Source: Stutzerimonas kunmingensis (GTDB taxonomy: Bacteria > Pseudomonadota > Gammaproteobacteria > Pseudomonadales > Pseudomonadaceae). Taken from it: a DNA stretch of 64,000 nucleotides. This document shows, piece after piece, positions 25,644-34,877 of the stretch. The notes beneath the pieces were generated by a model. It saw only the letters and a list, made by a program, of their open reading frames with translations. It searched no databases and was not told where the DNA came from. Both the position numbers and the translations under genes were made by a program. How positions within the stretch are numbered: the first letter of the stretch is position 1; each line of letters opens with the position of its first letter. The stretch covers positions 1 to 64,000 of the forward strand of contig NZ_JACXXG010000017.1 of NCBI RefSeq assembly GCF_014764705.1. The letters are read 5' to 3'.

Positions 25644-26718
25644 ACAGTGGGTGCTGCAGTTTTGCCACAGCTATGACGGGCCCTTTCTCGATTGCGCGCG
25701 GCAATACGCCGCGCTTTTCAAGGGCACCCCCTATAAGGTCTGCACCGTCTACCTGACTGGAACTCCCTGCGAGAAGGTCGTGCGAGGTTCGGCGTCGGAC
25801 GAAGTGCTGTTTCTCGACTACAGTAGCCGCGCCGTGCGTGGGCTGAAGTTGGGGGCGATCCGAGACATTCGCCGTATTGCCGCAACGCGCTCCTTCGAGT
25901 TCTGCATCGCCCATCGCTTCAAACCGGTTTATGTGGCGTTGCTCGGAACCAACCTTCCGGTCATTGGTGTCCACCACGCCTTTGGCGATTATCAGCGACG
26001 GCCACGTCAGCTGTTTGCCAATTTATATCGAAAGCGTTTAGCGCTACTCGGTGTGTCCAATGCCGTGCGCGATGATATTCGCGCCTGCCTCCCGAACTGG
26101 CCATCCGAGCGCATCGAGACGCTGTACAACCGCATCGATATCGAAGCGGTTCAGGCTGAGCAGGTATCCCGTGAAGTGGCTCGGGAGTACTTGGGATTGC
26201 CGCAAGGGGCATGGGTTGTCGGCAACGTAGGTAGGCTGCACCCGGACAAGGACCAGGCGACATTGATTCGAGGCTTCGCACTCGCCTTGCCGGACCTGCC
26301 AGTTGGTAGCCTGTTGGCGATCATGGGTAGCGGAAGGCTGGAAGCGTCACTGAAGTCGCTTGCGGTCGAGCTGGGTATAGCCGAGCGGGTACGCTTTCTT
26401 GGCCAGGTATCGAACGGGCGTAGTTACTTCAAAGCGTTCGACGTGTTTGCTCTGACCTCCGATCATGAGCCGTTCGGGATGGTGCTGCTGGAGGCAATGG
26501 CGGCGGGGGTGCCTGTTATTTGCAGCGAATGCGGGGGTGGGCAAGAGGTGGTTGGCAGGGGAGGGTGGCTTTTTGAGTTGGGCAATGTCGATGCACTAGC
26601 CTTACAGCTCAAAGCAGCGTCCCGTGAACGGCCGAAAGTCTGTCCCAAGCAATTATCGAAGTTTAGTGACGAAGTCGCTCGGCAAGTTTTTTTTAGGATG
26701 AAGTTTCACGGGGAATAA
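25630..26718 (+). CDS. wapH: LPS core glycosyltransferase, WapH-like (GT4)
   Basis: A 362-aa GT4 glycosyltransferase. The C-terminal half has VGNVGRLHPDKDQATLIRGF, the FLGQVSNGRSYFKAFDVFALTSDHEPFGMVLLEAMAAGVPVI donor-binding site with E-x7-E, and SECGGGQEVVG. Synteny with PA5004 suggests it adds an outer-core glucose. The ATG lies within the end of wapO (14-base overlap). Base composition falls toward AT over its last ~200 bases, at the edge of the AT-rich gene that follows. Confidence 0.87.
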   Translation: MTASEQWVLQFCHSYDGPFLDCARQYAALFKGTPYKVCTVYLTGTPCEKVVRGSASDEVLFLDYSSRAVRGLKLGAIRDIRRIAATRSFEFCIAHRFKPVYVALLGTNLPVIGVHHAFGDYQRRPRQLFANLYRKRLALLGVSNAVRDDIRACLPNWPSERIETLYNRIDIEAVQAEQVSREVAREYLGLPQGAWVVGNVGRLHPDKDQATLIRGFALALPDLPVGSLLAIMGSGRLEASLKSLAVELGIAERVRFLGQVSNGRSYFKAFDVFALTSDHEPFGMVLLEAMAAGVPVICSECGGGQEVVGRGGWLFELGNVDALALQLKAASRERPKVCPKQLSKFSDEVARQVFFRMKFHGE

Positions 26719-26720
26719 CT

Positions 26721-27591
26721 ATGCCTTTCTTTTTTCCTTGGTCTCGTCGCTTTCATTTAACGCGGGAGAAGGGCTGCAGTTTTTATTTTTTGCAGGATGC
26801 GGAAAAATGTTTGAGTCTGACTCATGATTATATTTTTACAGGTAAAGTCTATCCTGCATTGGACGTGGTTGAAGACGGGCGAGCGGTTTACCTATTGGGT
26901 CCAGAGCGAGCCGTACTTAAGTATAATTGTATTCGCCATTGGAAGTCTCGTCTGCGTAAGAGTCTCGCTTTTTTACCCCTCAAAAAATAAATACTGTCTT
27001 TTGGATGAGTTTAGTAACTTGTCGAAACTTTCTAAAAGCAAGCTGGTCCCTCAGGTTTATGGGTACGGGTTCCGGCGAGAAATGGGGTTGCTCAAGCACG
27101 AGTATCTGGTTATAGAGTACTTTGACGGATCCGTAAGCGTCGATCAGGCGTTGAGGAATAATCAGGTGGCCCCCGAAGTAATTTTGCCCAAGATTTTCGA
27201 GCTTTTTGAAAATATGCTGGGTCAGGGTTTTGTACATATGGATCCACACCCTAAAAATATTCTGCTTGCCAAAGATGGAGCTCTTAAGCTCATTGACTTT
27301 GAGTGTTGCGCATTCGATGTGTCTGATCGCTCGTTTTGTCTGGCGTTCTGCATGGGGTATTTTTATCACTTCTGGTTTTATCAGTTTATGCGAGAGCAGG
27401 AGTATGATCAATTAGCTCGTGAGTTTGCTGGTGCTTCAGTGGTTCCTTTAAATAAAGATTTTTGGACTTATTATAACCATTTTAAGCGATGCAAAGTTTC
27501 TCGTTCGTTGCGGTATAAAGTCTTCCTCTCATTAAGCGCTAGGCGGGAGTTTTTGGCTCACTGTATAAAAGTTGCCCGAGATGAGCCTTAG
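26721..27591 (+). pseudogene. Frameshifted LPS-kinase-like gene, AT-rich
   Basis: Two frames together encode one kinase-fold protein of ~290 residues. Bases 26721-26990 give MPFFFPWSRRFHLT...RAVLKYNCIRHWK, with a candidate ATP-binding Lys in VLKYN, and stop in LPLKK. The match resumes one base further on as NKYCLLDEFSNLSK, then EYLVIEYFDG, the catalytic FVHMDPHPKNILL and LIDFECCAFD, ending at 27591. The shift occurs at a run of six A at 26982-26987. Five A would restore one continuous frame, so a single-base insertion, a sequencing error or slippage are all possible. The gene is far richer in AT than its neighbours, a sign of recent transfer. It sits between wapH and ssg, where P. aeruginosa has mig-14 and dnpA. 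Confidence 0.75.
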
Positions 27592-27612
27592 GGATACTAG
27601 GTACGTGGTGCT

Positions 27613-28569
27613 ATGAAGATTCTTTTCCTTGTTCAATCTGAGCAGCGCGCCATTTTGGATCGTCTCTATGAGGGTATCCAAAGGAGCTGCGAATGCGACA
27701 TTCGTTGGTTGGGGCGTGACGATCAGGCCAACCTCCGCCGCTATTTTCGTGACCATGTGGACGTGGCCAGATACGAGCGCATCCTGTTCTTCCTGCGCTT
27801 TAAGCAGGAAATTCGCCAAGTGGACTTTATCCGCAGTGTGCCGAATCTGGTGATTCTCGAACATGACGCCTACCAGAACTACATACGCTGCAAGTACACC
27901 GGCAAGTTCAGCGCGCACTACCACAAGCTGCCTTGGGCGCGGGTTATCAGCTCTGGATATGTGGTAAGTAAGCGTCTGCGTCAGGAAGGTGTCGATGCCG
28001 TGTTCGTGCCCAAAGGCTACGACCAAGCCCTGTTGCGCGACCTTGGATACGAGCGCGATATCGAACTGGGCTTCGTTGGCAGCACGAAAAGCGTCGCCTA
28101 CAGCGGACGCAAGGCGCTGCTGGACGAGCTCGCAAAGGTCGAGAATCTGGTGGTGACGCGCACCAATTCCGGAGAGGAGTATCTCAACACCCTCAACCGC
28201 ATCCGTTTTTTCGTCAGCGCTGACGTGGGTATGGGCGAGTATATGATCAAGAACTTCGAGGCCATGGCCTGTGGCTGCGTGCTGCTGGCCTACGATCAGG
28301 GCGAGGAGGAAAACCGCGCGCTGGGCTTCGTCGACATGGAAAATTTGGTGCTCTACCGGACGGTCGTCGAGCTGCGTGACAAGCTGGCGCAACTGCGTGC
28401 CGATCCGGCTTGGGCAGCGAGGATTGCCGTCAACGGCCGGATGCTGGCCGAATCGCGTTATAGCTTCGCGCGCATCGGCGCCGGAGTCGTGCAGGCCATG
28501 CAGGCTCCCTTGCGGTCCGCTCCGACTCCCGGCTGGTTTTGCCGGCTGCGTAATCGTCTGGGCGTCTGA
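27613..28569 (+). CDS. ssg: Cell-surface sugar glycosyltransferase, Ssg-like
   Basis: A 318-aa glycosyltransferase-like protein with MKILFLVQSEQRAILDRLYEGI, LVILEHDAYQNYI and a C-terminal KNFEAMACGCVLLAYDQGEEE, which resembles the GT4/GT1 donor site. Position next to wapR and waaL matches PA5001 (ssg), needed for core/O-antigen and exopolysaccharide phenotypes in Pseudomonas. Base composition returns to the GC-rich norm from about 27690, so the AT-rich insert ends at its 5' end. ATG at 27613 follows GTGGTGCT with only a weak ribosome site. Confidence 0.8.
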   Translation: MKILFLVQSEQRAILDRLYEGIQRSCECDIRWLGRDDQANLRRYFRDHVDVARYERILFFLRFKQEIRQVDFIRSVPNLVILEHDAYQNYIRCKYTGKFSAHYHKLPWARVISSGYVVSKRLRQEGVDAVFVPKGYDQALLRDLGYERDIELGFVGSTKSVAYSGRKALLDELAKVENLVVTRTNSGEEYLNTLNRIRFFVSADVGMGEYMIKNFEAMACGCVLLAYDQGEEENRALGFVDMENLVLYRTVVELRDKLAQLRADPAWAARIAVNGRMLAESRYSFARIGAGVVQAMQAPLRSAPTPGWFCRLRNRLGV

Positions 28570-28571
28570 GC

Positions 28572-29444
28572 ATGACCACACCGCGTCTGCTATTTCTTAT
28601 CCCCTATTTCGGCCGCTGGCCATTCTGGCTGCCGTTTTTCCTGCAGAGCTGCCGTTTCAATCCGGACGTGCAGTGGCTGTTCTTCACTGATTGCGGCACG
28701 CCGCCTAATGCGCCCGACAACGTGCGCTTTCGGGCAATGAGTTTTGACGACTATTGCACCACGGTCTCCGCTCGGCTGCGCATCGATTTTCGGCCGCAAA
28801 GCCCTTACAAACTTTGCGATTTGAAGCCGGCGCTGGGATATGTGCATGCCGACGAGTTGGTGGGCTTCGACTTCTGGGGGTTCAGCGATATCGACTTGGT
28901 GTATGGCGACCTGCGAAGCTATTTCAGCGCCGAGCGGCTGCAGCGTGTCGATTTACTCTCTACCCATGAGCGGCGCATCTCTGGCCATCTGTGCCTGCTG
29001 CGCAACAATATTCGGATGTGCGAAGCCTTCATGCAGGTGCCTGGCTGGCAGGCAAAGCTGGCGTCCAGCGAACACAACGCTTTCGACGAAGGGGCGTTTA
29101 GTCGGCTGTTCATCCGTCACAAGAGTTGGCCGAAGCCGCTGCGACAGCTGGCTGATGCGTGCAATCCTTGGCGGCGTTGCAGCGAGTTCATCGAAGCCTT
29201 CAGTACGCCCAATGGTCGGATTGCCTGGCACGATGGTAGTTTCGATTTTCCACGACGCTGGGTTTGGCAGCATGGGAGACTGCTCAACGACCGAGACGGC
29301 GAGCGGGAGTTTCCCTACTTCCACTTCATTGGCTGGAAGTGTGATGCCTGGCCAGCCTATAGCGAAAGTGAGCTGCTCGGCGATGCGACGCTGGCGGTAC
29401 AGGATGCCTGGAGCATCACTCCTCAGGGTTTTCGAGAGGTTTGA
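28572..29444 (+). CDS. DUF6625-type glycosyltransferase-like protein
   Basis: A 290-residue protein with PYFGRWPFWLPFFLQSCRFNP and LFFTDC near the N-terminus and FWGFSDIDLVYGDL near residue 105. The DIDLVYGD stretch is a DxD-like metal/nucleotide-sugar motif. This pattern is that of the DUF6625 family, often found in capsule and LPS clusters and probably glycosyltransferases. It starts two bases after the ssg stop and is followed three bases later by the wapR-like gene, so it belongs to the core operon. I recall no counterpart at this position in P. aeruginosa. Confidence 0.75.
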   Translation: MTTPRLLFLIPYFGRWPFWLPFFLQSCRFNPDVQWLFFTDCGTPPNAPDNVRFRAMSFDDYCTTVSARLRIDFRPQSPYKLCDLKPALGYVHADELVGFDFWGFSDIDLVYGDLRSYFSAERLQRVDLLSTHERRISGHLCLLRNNIRMCEAFMQVPGWQAKLASSEHNAFDEGAFSRLFIRHKSWPKPLRQLADACNPWRRCSEFIEAFSTPNGRIAWHDGSFDFPRRWVWQHGRLLNDRDGEREFPYFHFIGWKCDAWPAYSESELLGDATLAVQDAWSITPQGFREV

Positions 29445-29447
29445 ATA

Positions 29448-30206
29448 TTGATCTTTTCCAAGGACAGTAACGTCACTTTGGTGGTGACCAGTTGCGGGCG
29501 CTTCGACCTGCTTACTCGGACGTTAGCGAGCTTCGATGCCTTCAATACAACGCCAATCCGCGAGGTGTTCATCACCGAGGATTCGGGTGATAGGGCGGTG
29601 GAAGCCTGCATCCCCCACCACTGGCGCGAGCACACCACGTTCTTTGTCAATGTGCCGCGGCTGGGACAGCTGCGATCCATCGATTTGGCATATTCGCACG
29701 TAGAGACGCCGTGGGTATTTCACTGCGAAGACGATTGGGCATTCTACCGGCCGGGCTTTATCGAGGAGTCGAGGGTGTTGCTGGAGGCCGATCCGCAGGC
29801 TCTGCAGGTCTGGTTGCGCAGTTTTGCTCACGATTTGGCGATTCACAGCCCATACGTCTACCTGGGCGAGCGTCAGGTGATCCAGGGCATTCCTTGCTAC
29901 CGGGTCGGTTCGCACAAGGAGGATTGGCAGGGGTTCTCCTTCAATCCTGGATTGCGTCGCCTAAACGATTACCAGCAGCATGCTCCCTATGCCCAGCACG
30001 CCGGAGAGAAGGACTTGTCGCGGCTTTACGCCGACGAGCAGCGCCATGCGCTGATCCTAGAGAACGACGCCGTGCTGCATACGGGCTTCGGTGAGCATGT
30101 CAGCGTGCCGGAGGAGCGGGCCAAGAAGGCTCGGCGCAAGAAGCATGAGCGCATGCGTCTGGCTGTAGCGTTCATCGTGGGGCTTTTGTTTGGAGTTGCG
30201 CTGTGA
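29448..30206 (+). CDS. wapR: Core glycosyltransferase family 2, WapR-like rhamnosyltransferase
   Basis: A 252-aa GT2-type enzyme. LVVTSCGRFDLLTRTLASFD begins the Rossmann-like fold, FITEDSGD follows, and VFHCEDDWAFYRPGF carries the metal-binding acidic motif. A C-terminal hydrophobic segment (AVAFIVGLLFGVAL) should anchor it to the membrane. The position just before waaL matches PA5000, the alpha-1,3-rhamnosyltransferase that makes the O-antigen attachment sugar. Start is TTG at 29448; GAGAGG ~8 bases upstream supports it, and no ATG/GTG keeps the fold. It overlaps the waaL GTG by four bases. Confidence 0.75.
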   Translation: MIFSKDSNVTLVVTSCGRFDLLTRTLASFDAFNTTPIREVFITEDSGDRAVEACIPHHWREHTTFFVNVPRLGQLRSIDLAYSHVETPWVFHCEDDWAFYRPGFIEESRVLLEADPQALQVWLRSFAHDLAIHSPYVYLGERQVIQGIPCYRVGSHKEDWQGFSFNPGLRRLNDYQQHAPYAQHAGEKDLSRLYADEQRHALILENDAVLHTGFGEHVSVPEERAKKARRKKHERMRLAVAFIVGLLFGVAL

Positions 30207-31354
30207 ATTTCGTCCAGCATCTGAAGGGGCTACATGAACGGTGCGGCTACTTCACGCTGGCATTGTTGATCTTCATGTCCAGCTTCCTGTTGCTCCCGAC
30301 CAGCAAGATGGTCAATAACGTCTATTACGTTTTGCTGGCGTTGCCCGCCATGGGGGTCTTGCTGTTACACAAAGGGCGCGATGTGCGGTCGTCACCCGCG
30401 CTGTGGCTGTGGGGGGCGCTGTGCGCTTGGTACGTAATGGTGGGCGCTCTCTCGGTCGACGAACAGTATTTCAAACATGTGCTCTATGTTGGCCTATTCG
30501 TGCTGTTGGTCAGCCAGTTGGTCGATCCGCAGCTATTGCGTACGCCGCTGTTCTCACGCGGTTTGTTCTGGGTGCTGAGTGTCTACGTGCTGGGCTCGGC
30601 AATCATCTACTGGATTACCGGCCGCTACGCGCCGGGCGAGCGGGTGCTTTGGCTGCCGGGGCGGATGACCGGGCCAATCTATACCAGCATGTGGCTGGCC
30701 TGCTGTTTCGCCTTGGCGCTGCCGGCCTGGCTCGCTCAGCGTCGCTGGCTGGAGCTGTCCGCTGCTGCGCTGCTGTCAGTATTCTGCATGGCCTATGTGC
30801 TGCAGAGTCGTTCCGGGCTGGTGGGCATGCTGGTGCTGGCCGGGCTGTTTGCTTTCTGGCTGTCGTTGAGCCGGGCGCGTTATCTATTGTTGTTGGGTGC
30901 CGCCGCGGCATTGTTCGTCGGCTTGACTCTGTTCCTCATGCTTGAAGTGCCCGAAGTGGCTAGCCTGTTCGCCCGTGCCGACTCCGGTCGCTTCGAGCTG
31001 TGGCGCATCCTGGTCGGGGAGTGGCGGGAGTGCGGCCTTTGGCTGGGGTGCGGTATGCAATTCGTGACCGAAGCGACTATTCTAGGTGGTTCGCCAATCC
31101 AGCATCCGCACAATATCTTTCTAGCACTTGGTCTTTATAGCGGCTTGGGCTCCCTGTTGCTCTTCCTTGCGCTGATGGTGGTGGTGCTTCAGCGCGCCTG
31201 GCGGCAACGCGATCCCTGGGGGTTGTACCTTCTGATCGCATTGATCGTGCTGAATTTTGATGGCAGCAAACTGGTTGGCAATCCCGATGAGCTCTGGCTA
31301 CTGGTCTTGCTACCGATGGCGTTGATCATCAATAGACGTTCAGTCATCGCCTAG
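30203..31354 (+). CDS. waaL: O-antigen ligase
   Basis: An integral membrane protein of 383 aa with about eleven hydrophobic segments and one larger periplasmic loop. The loop contains SPIQHPHNIFLALGLYSGLG near residues 293-312, the His-containing Wzy_C/WaaL signature. It transfers undecaprenyl-linked O-polysaccharide to lipid A-core in the periplasm. GTG at 30203 overlaps the stop of the preceding gene. The O-chain it would use here may come from the wzm/wzt cluster at the right end of the window. Confidence 0.88.
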   Translation: MNFVQHLKGLHERCGYFTLALLIFMSSFLLLPTSKMVNNVYYVLLALPAMGVLLLHKGRDVRSSPALWLWGALCAWYVMVGALSVDEQYFKHVLYVGLFVLLVSQLVDPQLLRTPLFSRGLFWVLSVYVLGSAIIYWITGRYAPGERVLWLPGRMTGPIYTSMWLACCFALALPAWLAQRRWLELSAAALLSVFCMAYVLQSRSGLVGMLVLAGLFAFWLSLSRARYLLLLGAAAALFVGLTLFLMLEVPEVASLFARADSGRFELWRILVGEWRECGLWLGCGMQFVTEATILGGSPIQHPHNIFLALGLYSGLGSLLLFLALMVVVLQRAWRQRDPWGLYLLIALIVLNFDGSKLVGNPDELWLLVLLPMALIINRRSVIA

Positions 31355-31375
31355 CCGCTGCCGCTGCCGGGCGCT

Positions 31376-31993
31376 TCAATGGCGCGCTAGTCGAGCTGCC
31401 TCGCAACTGCTCCACAGCAGTGCGCTATCGAAAGCCAGGTCTTCCTTGCGAAGGTACTTGTCGAAGTGCTCCCGGTTGCGATGAATCAGGCGCTGGCTGA
31501 GAGGTTGCCTGCGAAGTTGGAGGTCGGCGATGTCAATCAGGCCGAGCGCACCCTCCGGCGTGCGGACGATGTTTCCCAAGTGTAGGGAGCGGAAGTATAC
31601 GCCGCTGGCATGCAGATGATTGATGAAGGCCGCCAGCGCCGGCAGTAAGGATTGCCAGAGATTTTCATCATCGCGTAGCAGCTGGGACAGCGTTTCGCCG
31701 GGCAGGGGGTTATAGAGCACGGCTGTCCAAGCTGGATTGTCCAGCCGATACAGCACCAACGGTTGCAGCGTCGGTATGCCAAGCGCCTGCAAGGCTGTTG
31801 CGTTGATGCAGAAGCGTTGTGAGTGGGGGCGCAACAGCGCTGAGGAAAATAGGCGCTTGCGACGGAAAAGTTTGAGAAGGTTGCCATCGCGCAACTGATA
31901 GACCTTGGGGCCGAAACTGTCCCGCTCCAAGATCTGGGCGCCATCGAGCATCTCGGCCAGCCGAGCCGCCGGCAGTGGGGTGAAGGTCAGCAC
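31376..31993 (-). CDS. Kinase-fold protein of the LPS locus (PA4998-like)
   Basis: A 205-residue protein on the opposite strand to its neighbours. FGPKVYQLRDGNLLKLFRRKR gives a kinase-like N-lobe lysine. The catalytic-loop equivalent reads GVYFRSLHLGNIV, with Ser where the Asp should be, and LIDIADLQL follows. It is therefore a degenerate kinase fold, or one with altered chemistry. Related proteins are annotated in databases as toluene-tolerance or lipopolysaccharide-kinase-like proteins. It converges on waaL with only 21 bases between. Confidence 0.75.
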   Translation of the reverse strand: MLTFTPLPAARLAEMLDGAQILERDSFGPKVYQLRDGNLLKLFRRKRLFSSALLRPHSQRFCINATALQALGIPTLQPLVLYRLDNPAWTAVLYNPLPGETLSQLLRDDENLWQSLLPALAAFINHLHASGVYFRSLHLGNIVRTPEGALGLIDIADLQLRRQPLSQRLIHRNREHFDKYLRKEDLAFDSALLWSSCEAARLARH

Positions 31994-32111
31994 GTGGTGA
32001 GATCCTCATCGATTGCATGGCGGCATATCATGCCTGAACTTGACGGGGTGAGGGAAAGGTGCACTCGAGTACGATGGACTAGTGCGTGGCAGGCGGCGGC
32101 CGGTCTGGGAA

Positions 32112-32120
32112 TGTTAAGAT
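32112..32120 (+). promoter_or_regulatory. Putative extended -10 promoter of msbA
   Basis: TGTTAAGAT fits an extended -10 (TGN plus TAAGAT) 30 bases before the msbA start, in the only non-coding gap (31994-32149) between the divergent kinase gene and msbA. No good -35 is seen. Confidence 0.4.
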
Positions 32121-32149
32121 AACTAATTCAGTTTAGGGCGAGGGCCGCC

Positions 32150-33979
32150 ATGATAGATACACCCAAGCAGGAACAGGCCTCCAGCCTCAATATCTACTTG
32201 CGCTTGTTGACTTATGTGAAGCCCTACATCGGCTATTTCTCAATCAGTCTCTTAGGCTTCCTGATCTTCGCCTCTACCCAGCCGATGCTGGGCTATATCC
32301 TCAAATTCTTCGTTGATGGCTTGAGCAATCCTGATGTCGGGCTGTTTGCCGGCGTGCCTTGGGTGGTGGAGCATGCGCCATGGTTAGCCGGGCTGAAACT
32401 GTTGCAAGCAGTACCATTGCTGATCGTGCTGATCGCCCTCCTGCAAGGCATCGGTTCGTTTCTTGGTAATTTCTTCCTCGCCAAGGTCTCGCTGGGTTTG
32501 GTACACGATCTGCGTGTTGCGTTGTTCAACAACCTGCTGACGCTGCCCAATCGCTACTTTGACCGTCACAACTCAGGCCACCTGATCTCGCGAATCACCT
32601 ACAACGTGACCATGGTCACGGGTGCGGCTACGGACGCGATCAAGGTTGTGGTGCGTGAGGGCATGACGGTGATCTTCCTGTTCGCCACTTTGCTATGGAT
32701 GAACTGGAAACTCACGCTGGTGATGGTGGCGATCCTGCCGATGATCGGCCTGATGGTGTCGAGTGCCAGCAAAAAATTCCGCAAGCAGAGCAAGAAGATT
32801 CAGGTGGCGATGGGGGACGTGACCCATGTGGCCTCCGAGACGATTCAGGGTTACCGGGTCGTGCGAAGCTTTGGGGGGGAGCGCTACGAGCAGGCTCGCT
32901 TTCTGGCGTCGAGCCGGGATAACACAGCTAAGCAGCTGCGTATGGTAAAGACCAACGCGGTCTATACGCCCTCTCTGCAATTAGTAATCTACAGCGCCAT
33001 GGCGTTGCTGATGTTCTTGGTGCTGCTGCTGCGTGGTGATGCGTCCGCAGGTGATCTGGTGGCCTATATCACCCTGGCTGGCCTTCTGCCCAAGCCAATC
33101 CGACAGCTGTCTGAAGTCAGCTCGACGATCCAGAAGGGCGTGGCCGGTGCCGAGAGCATTTTTGAACAGTTGGACGAGGTTACCGAACAGGATCACGGTA
33201 CGGTCGAGCGTGACCGGGTCAGTGGTCGAATCGATGTCAACGAACTGAATTTCGTTTATCCCGGTACTGGCAAACAGGTGTTGCACGACATTAGTTTTTC
33301 CGTCGAGCCGGGCCAGATGGTGGCGTTGGTCGGACGTTCGGGCAGTGGGAAGTCTACGTTGGCGAATCTTTTTCCACGTTTCTATCAACACGATCGGGGG
33401 CAAATCTTGCTTGATGGCGTCGAGGTGGCAGATTATCGCTTGCGCAACCTGCGCCGTCATATCGCCTTGGTGACGCAGCAAGTGACCCTGTTCAACGATA
33501 CCGTGGCGAACAATATCGCCTACGGCGATCTAGCCGGCGCGCCGCTGGATGACATCCGCCGTGCCGCGCGCGATGCCTACGCCGACGAGTTCATCGAGCA
33601 AATGCCCGATGGCTATCAGACCCAGGTCGGGGAAAACGGCGTGCTGCTGTCAGGTGGACAGCGGCAGCGCCTGGCGATTGCGCGTGCGCTGCTCAAGAAT
33701 GCCCCGGTACTGATTCTTGACGAAGCGACTTCGGCGCTGGATACCGAGTCCGAGCGGCATATCCAGGGGGCTCTGGACCATGTGATGCAGGGCCGCACCA
33801 CGCTGGTCATCGCTCACCGCCTGAGCACAATCGAGAAGGCCGATCTGATCCTGGTGATGGAGCAGGGCCGCATCGTCGAGCGTGGCACCCATGCCGAGCT
33901 GCTGGCGGCGAACGGTGCCTATGCGAGGCTTCATGCGACGCAGTTCCAGGACGATGTATCGGACGAGCAGGGCGCCTGA
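32150..33979 (+). CDS. msbA: Lipid A-core flippase, ABC transporter MsbA
   Basis: A 609-aa half-transporter that flips lipid A-core across the inner membrane. The N-terminal ~330 residues carry six membrane segments. The ATPase domain has Walker A GRSGSGKST (~394), signature LLSGGQRQR (~499), Walker B VLILDEATSALD and the switch His in VIAHRLS. It is the LPS-locus MsbA by synteny with PA4997 and by similarity to lipid A exporters. Its stop overlaps the next ATG by one base (TGATG), so mig-14 and dnpA are cotranscribed. Confidence 0.96.
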   Translation: MIDTPKQEQASSLNIYLRLLTYVKPYIGYFSISLLGFLIFASTQPMLGYILKFFVDGLSNPDVGLFAGVPWVVEHAPWLAGLKLLQAVPLLIVLIALLQGIGSFLGNFFLAKVSLGLVHDLRVALFNNLLTLPNRYFDRHNSGHLISRITYNVTMVTGAATDAIKVVVREGMTVIFLFATLLWMNWKLTLVMVAILPMIGLMVSSASKKFRKQSKKIQVAMGDVTHVASETIQGYRVVRSFGGERYEQARFLASSRDNTAKQLRMVKTNAVYTPSLQLVIYSAMALLMFLVLLLRGDASAGDLVAYITLAGLLPKPIRQLSEVSSTIQKGVAGAESIFEQLDEVTEQDHGTVERDRVSGRIDVNELNFVYPGTGKQVLHDISFSVEPGQMVALVGRSGSGKSTLANLFPRFYQHDRGQILLDGVEVADYRLRNLRRHIALVTQQVTLFNDTVANNIAYGDLAGAPLDDIRRAARDAYADEFIEQMPDGYQTQVGENGVLLSGGQRQRLAIARALLKNAPVLILDEATSALDTESERHIQGALDHVMQGRTTLVIAHRLSTIEKADLILVMEQGRIVERGTHAELLAANGAYARLHATQFQDDVSDEQGA

Positions 33980-34875
33980 TGCTGCAGCTTCTGAAAAGCT
34001 GGCGTGAGCGCGGCTGGTGCGAGATCGATGCCGACACCTATGCGCAGATCTGGCAGCGCTATGGCGGCAGCGTTGCCACTCACCCAGCCGTCGTCGAGCG
34101 CCTGGCCGGTCTTGCGGTTATTCCGGTGCGCTATCTGGCCTGGGAGCGGCAGGGCGAATTGATCGCCGCTATTCCCTGCTGGGGACGCCATCTGGCGCTG
34201 TCCAAGGACGTATTGAAAAAGACCGGCAAGCGCGGGCTGTTCGATCTGGGTAATGCCGAGATCATCCTGCCCGTCGCCGAGCAGGCGGCGATTCCGGTCC
34301 GCCAGCGCATGCGCTACGTGTCCGAGCTCAATGCTGGCGCGATCAGCACCTTGCGCGAGCAACCGGAGGGGCTGGCGCTAGCGCGCGAACCGGAGGCGTA
34401 CTCGAAGAAGTTTCGTTACAACCAGCGCCGCGAACAGCGTTTGCTGGAAGAGGCGGGCGGTGCGCTGCGCCCCATGCTCGATTTTTCTGCGGCGGAGCAG
34501 GCGGCGATATACGCCGAGTTGTTTCAACGGCGCTGGAATTTCGAGGCGCCGGGCAAGGCGCACCTGCATGAGGTGTTCGAGTTGCTGCGCGAGTTCATGA
34601 CCGGCTCGGTGGTGTTTCTCGACGAGCAGCCGATCGCCATCCAGGTTCTCTATCGGGTCGAGTCGCCGAAGTGGGTGTCCGTCGAGTACATCAATGGCGG
34701 TGTCGACCCGGTGCAGCGGGACTTCAGCCCAGGCAGCGTGCTCAGCTTCGTCAATACCCAGGCAGCCTGGGCCGAGGCGCGGGCGTTGGGCAAACCGCTG
34801 CGTTACTCCTTTGGCCGGGCGGATCGTGAGTACAAGGATCGCTGGTGCAACCGAGTGCCGGTCTATCAGGTGTAA
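33979..34875 (+). CDS. mig-14: Mig-14 family protein, antimicrobial-peptide resistance
   Basis: A 298-residue protein matching the Mig-14 family (GNAT-like acyltransferase fold), associated in Salmonella and P. aeruginosa (PA5003) with resistance to cationic peptides. Visible family features are PVRYLAWERQGELIAAIPCWGRHLALSKDVLKK, KFRYNQRREQRLL and a C-terminal YSFGRADREYKDRWCNRVPVYQV. It is encoded right after msbA with overlapping stop/start, whereas in P. aeruginosa it lies between wapH and dnpA. Confidence 0.88.
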   Translation: MLQLLKSWRERGWCEIDADTYAQIWQRYGGSVATHPAVVERLAGLAVIPVRYLAWERQGELIAAIPCWGRHLALSKDVLKKTGKRGLFDLGNAEIILPVAEQAAIPVRQRMRYVSELNAGAISTLREQPEGLALAREPEAYSKKFRYNQRREQRLLEEAGGALRPMLDFSAAEQAAIYAELFQRRWNFEAPGKAHLHEVFELLREFMTGSVVFLDEQPIAIQVLYRVESPKWVSVEYINGGVDPVQRDFSPGSVLSFVNTQAAWAEARALGKPLRYSFGRADREYKDRWCNRVPVYQV

Positions 34876-34877
34876 GG

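Noticed and set aside
26824..27591. Intact 255-codon gene starting at 26824
   Set aside because: Its first ~55 codons are a hydrophobic out-of-frame reading of the kinase N-lobe encoded in the other frame; the frameshift model keeps the kinase motifs in one protein.
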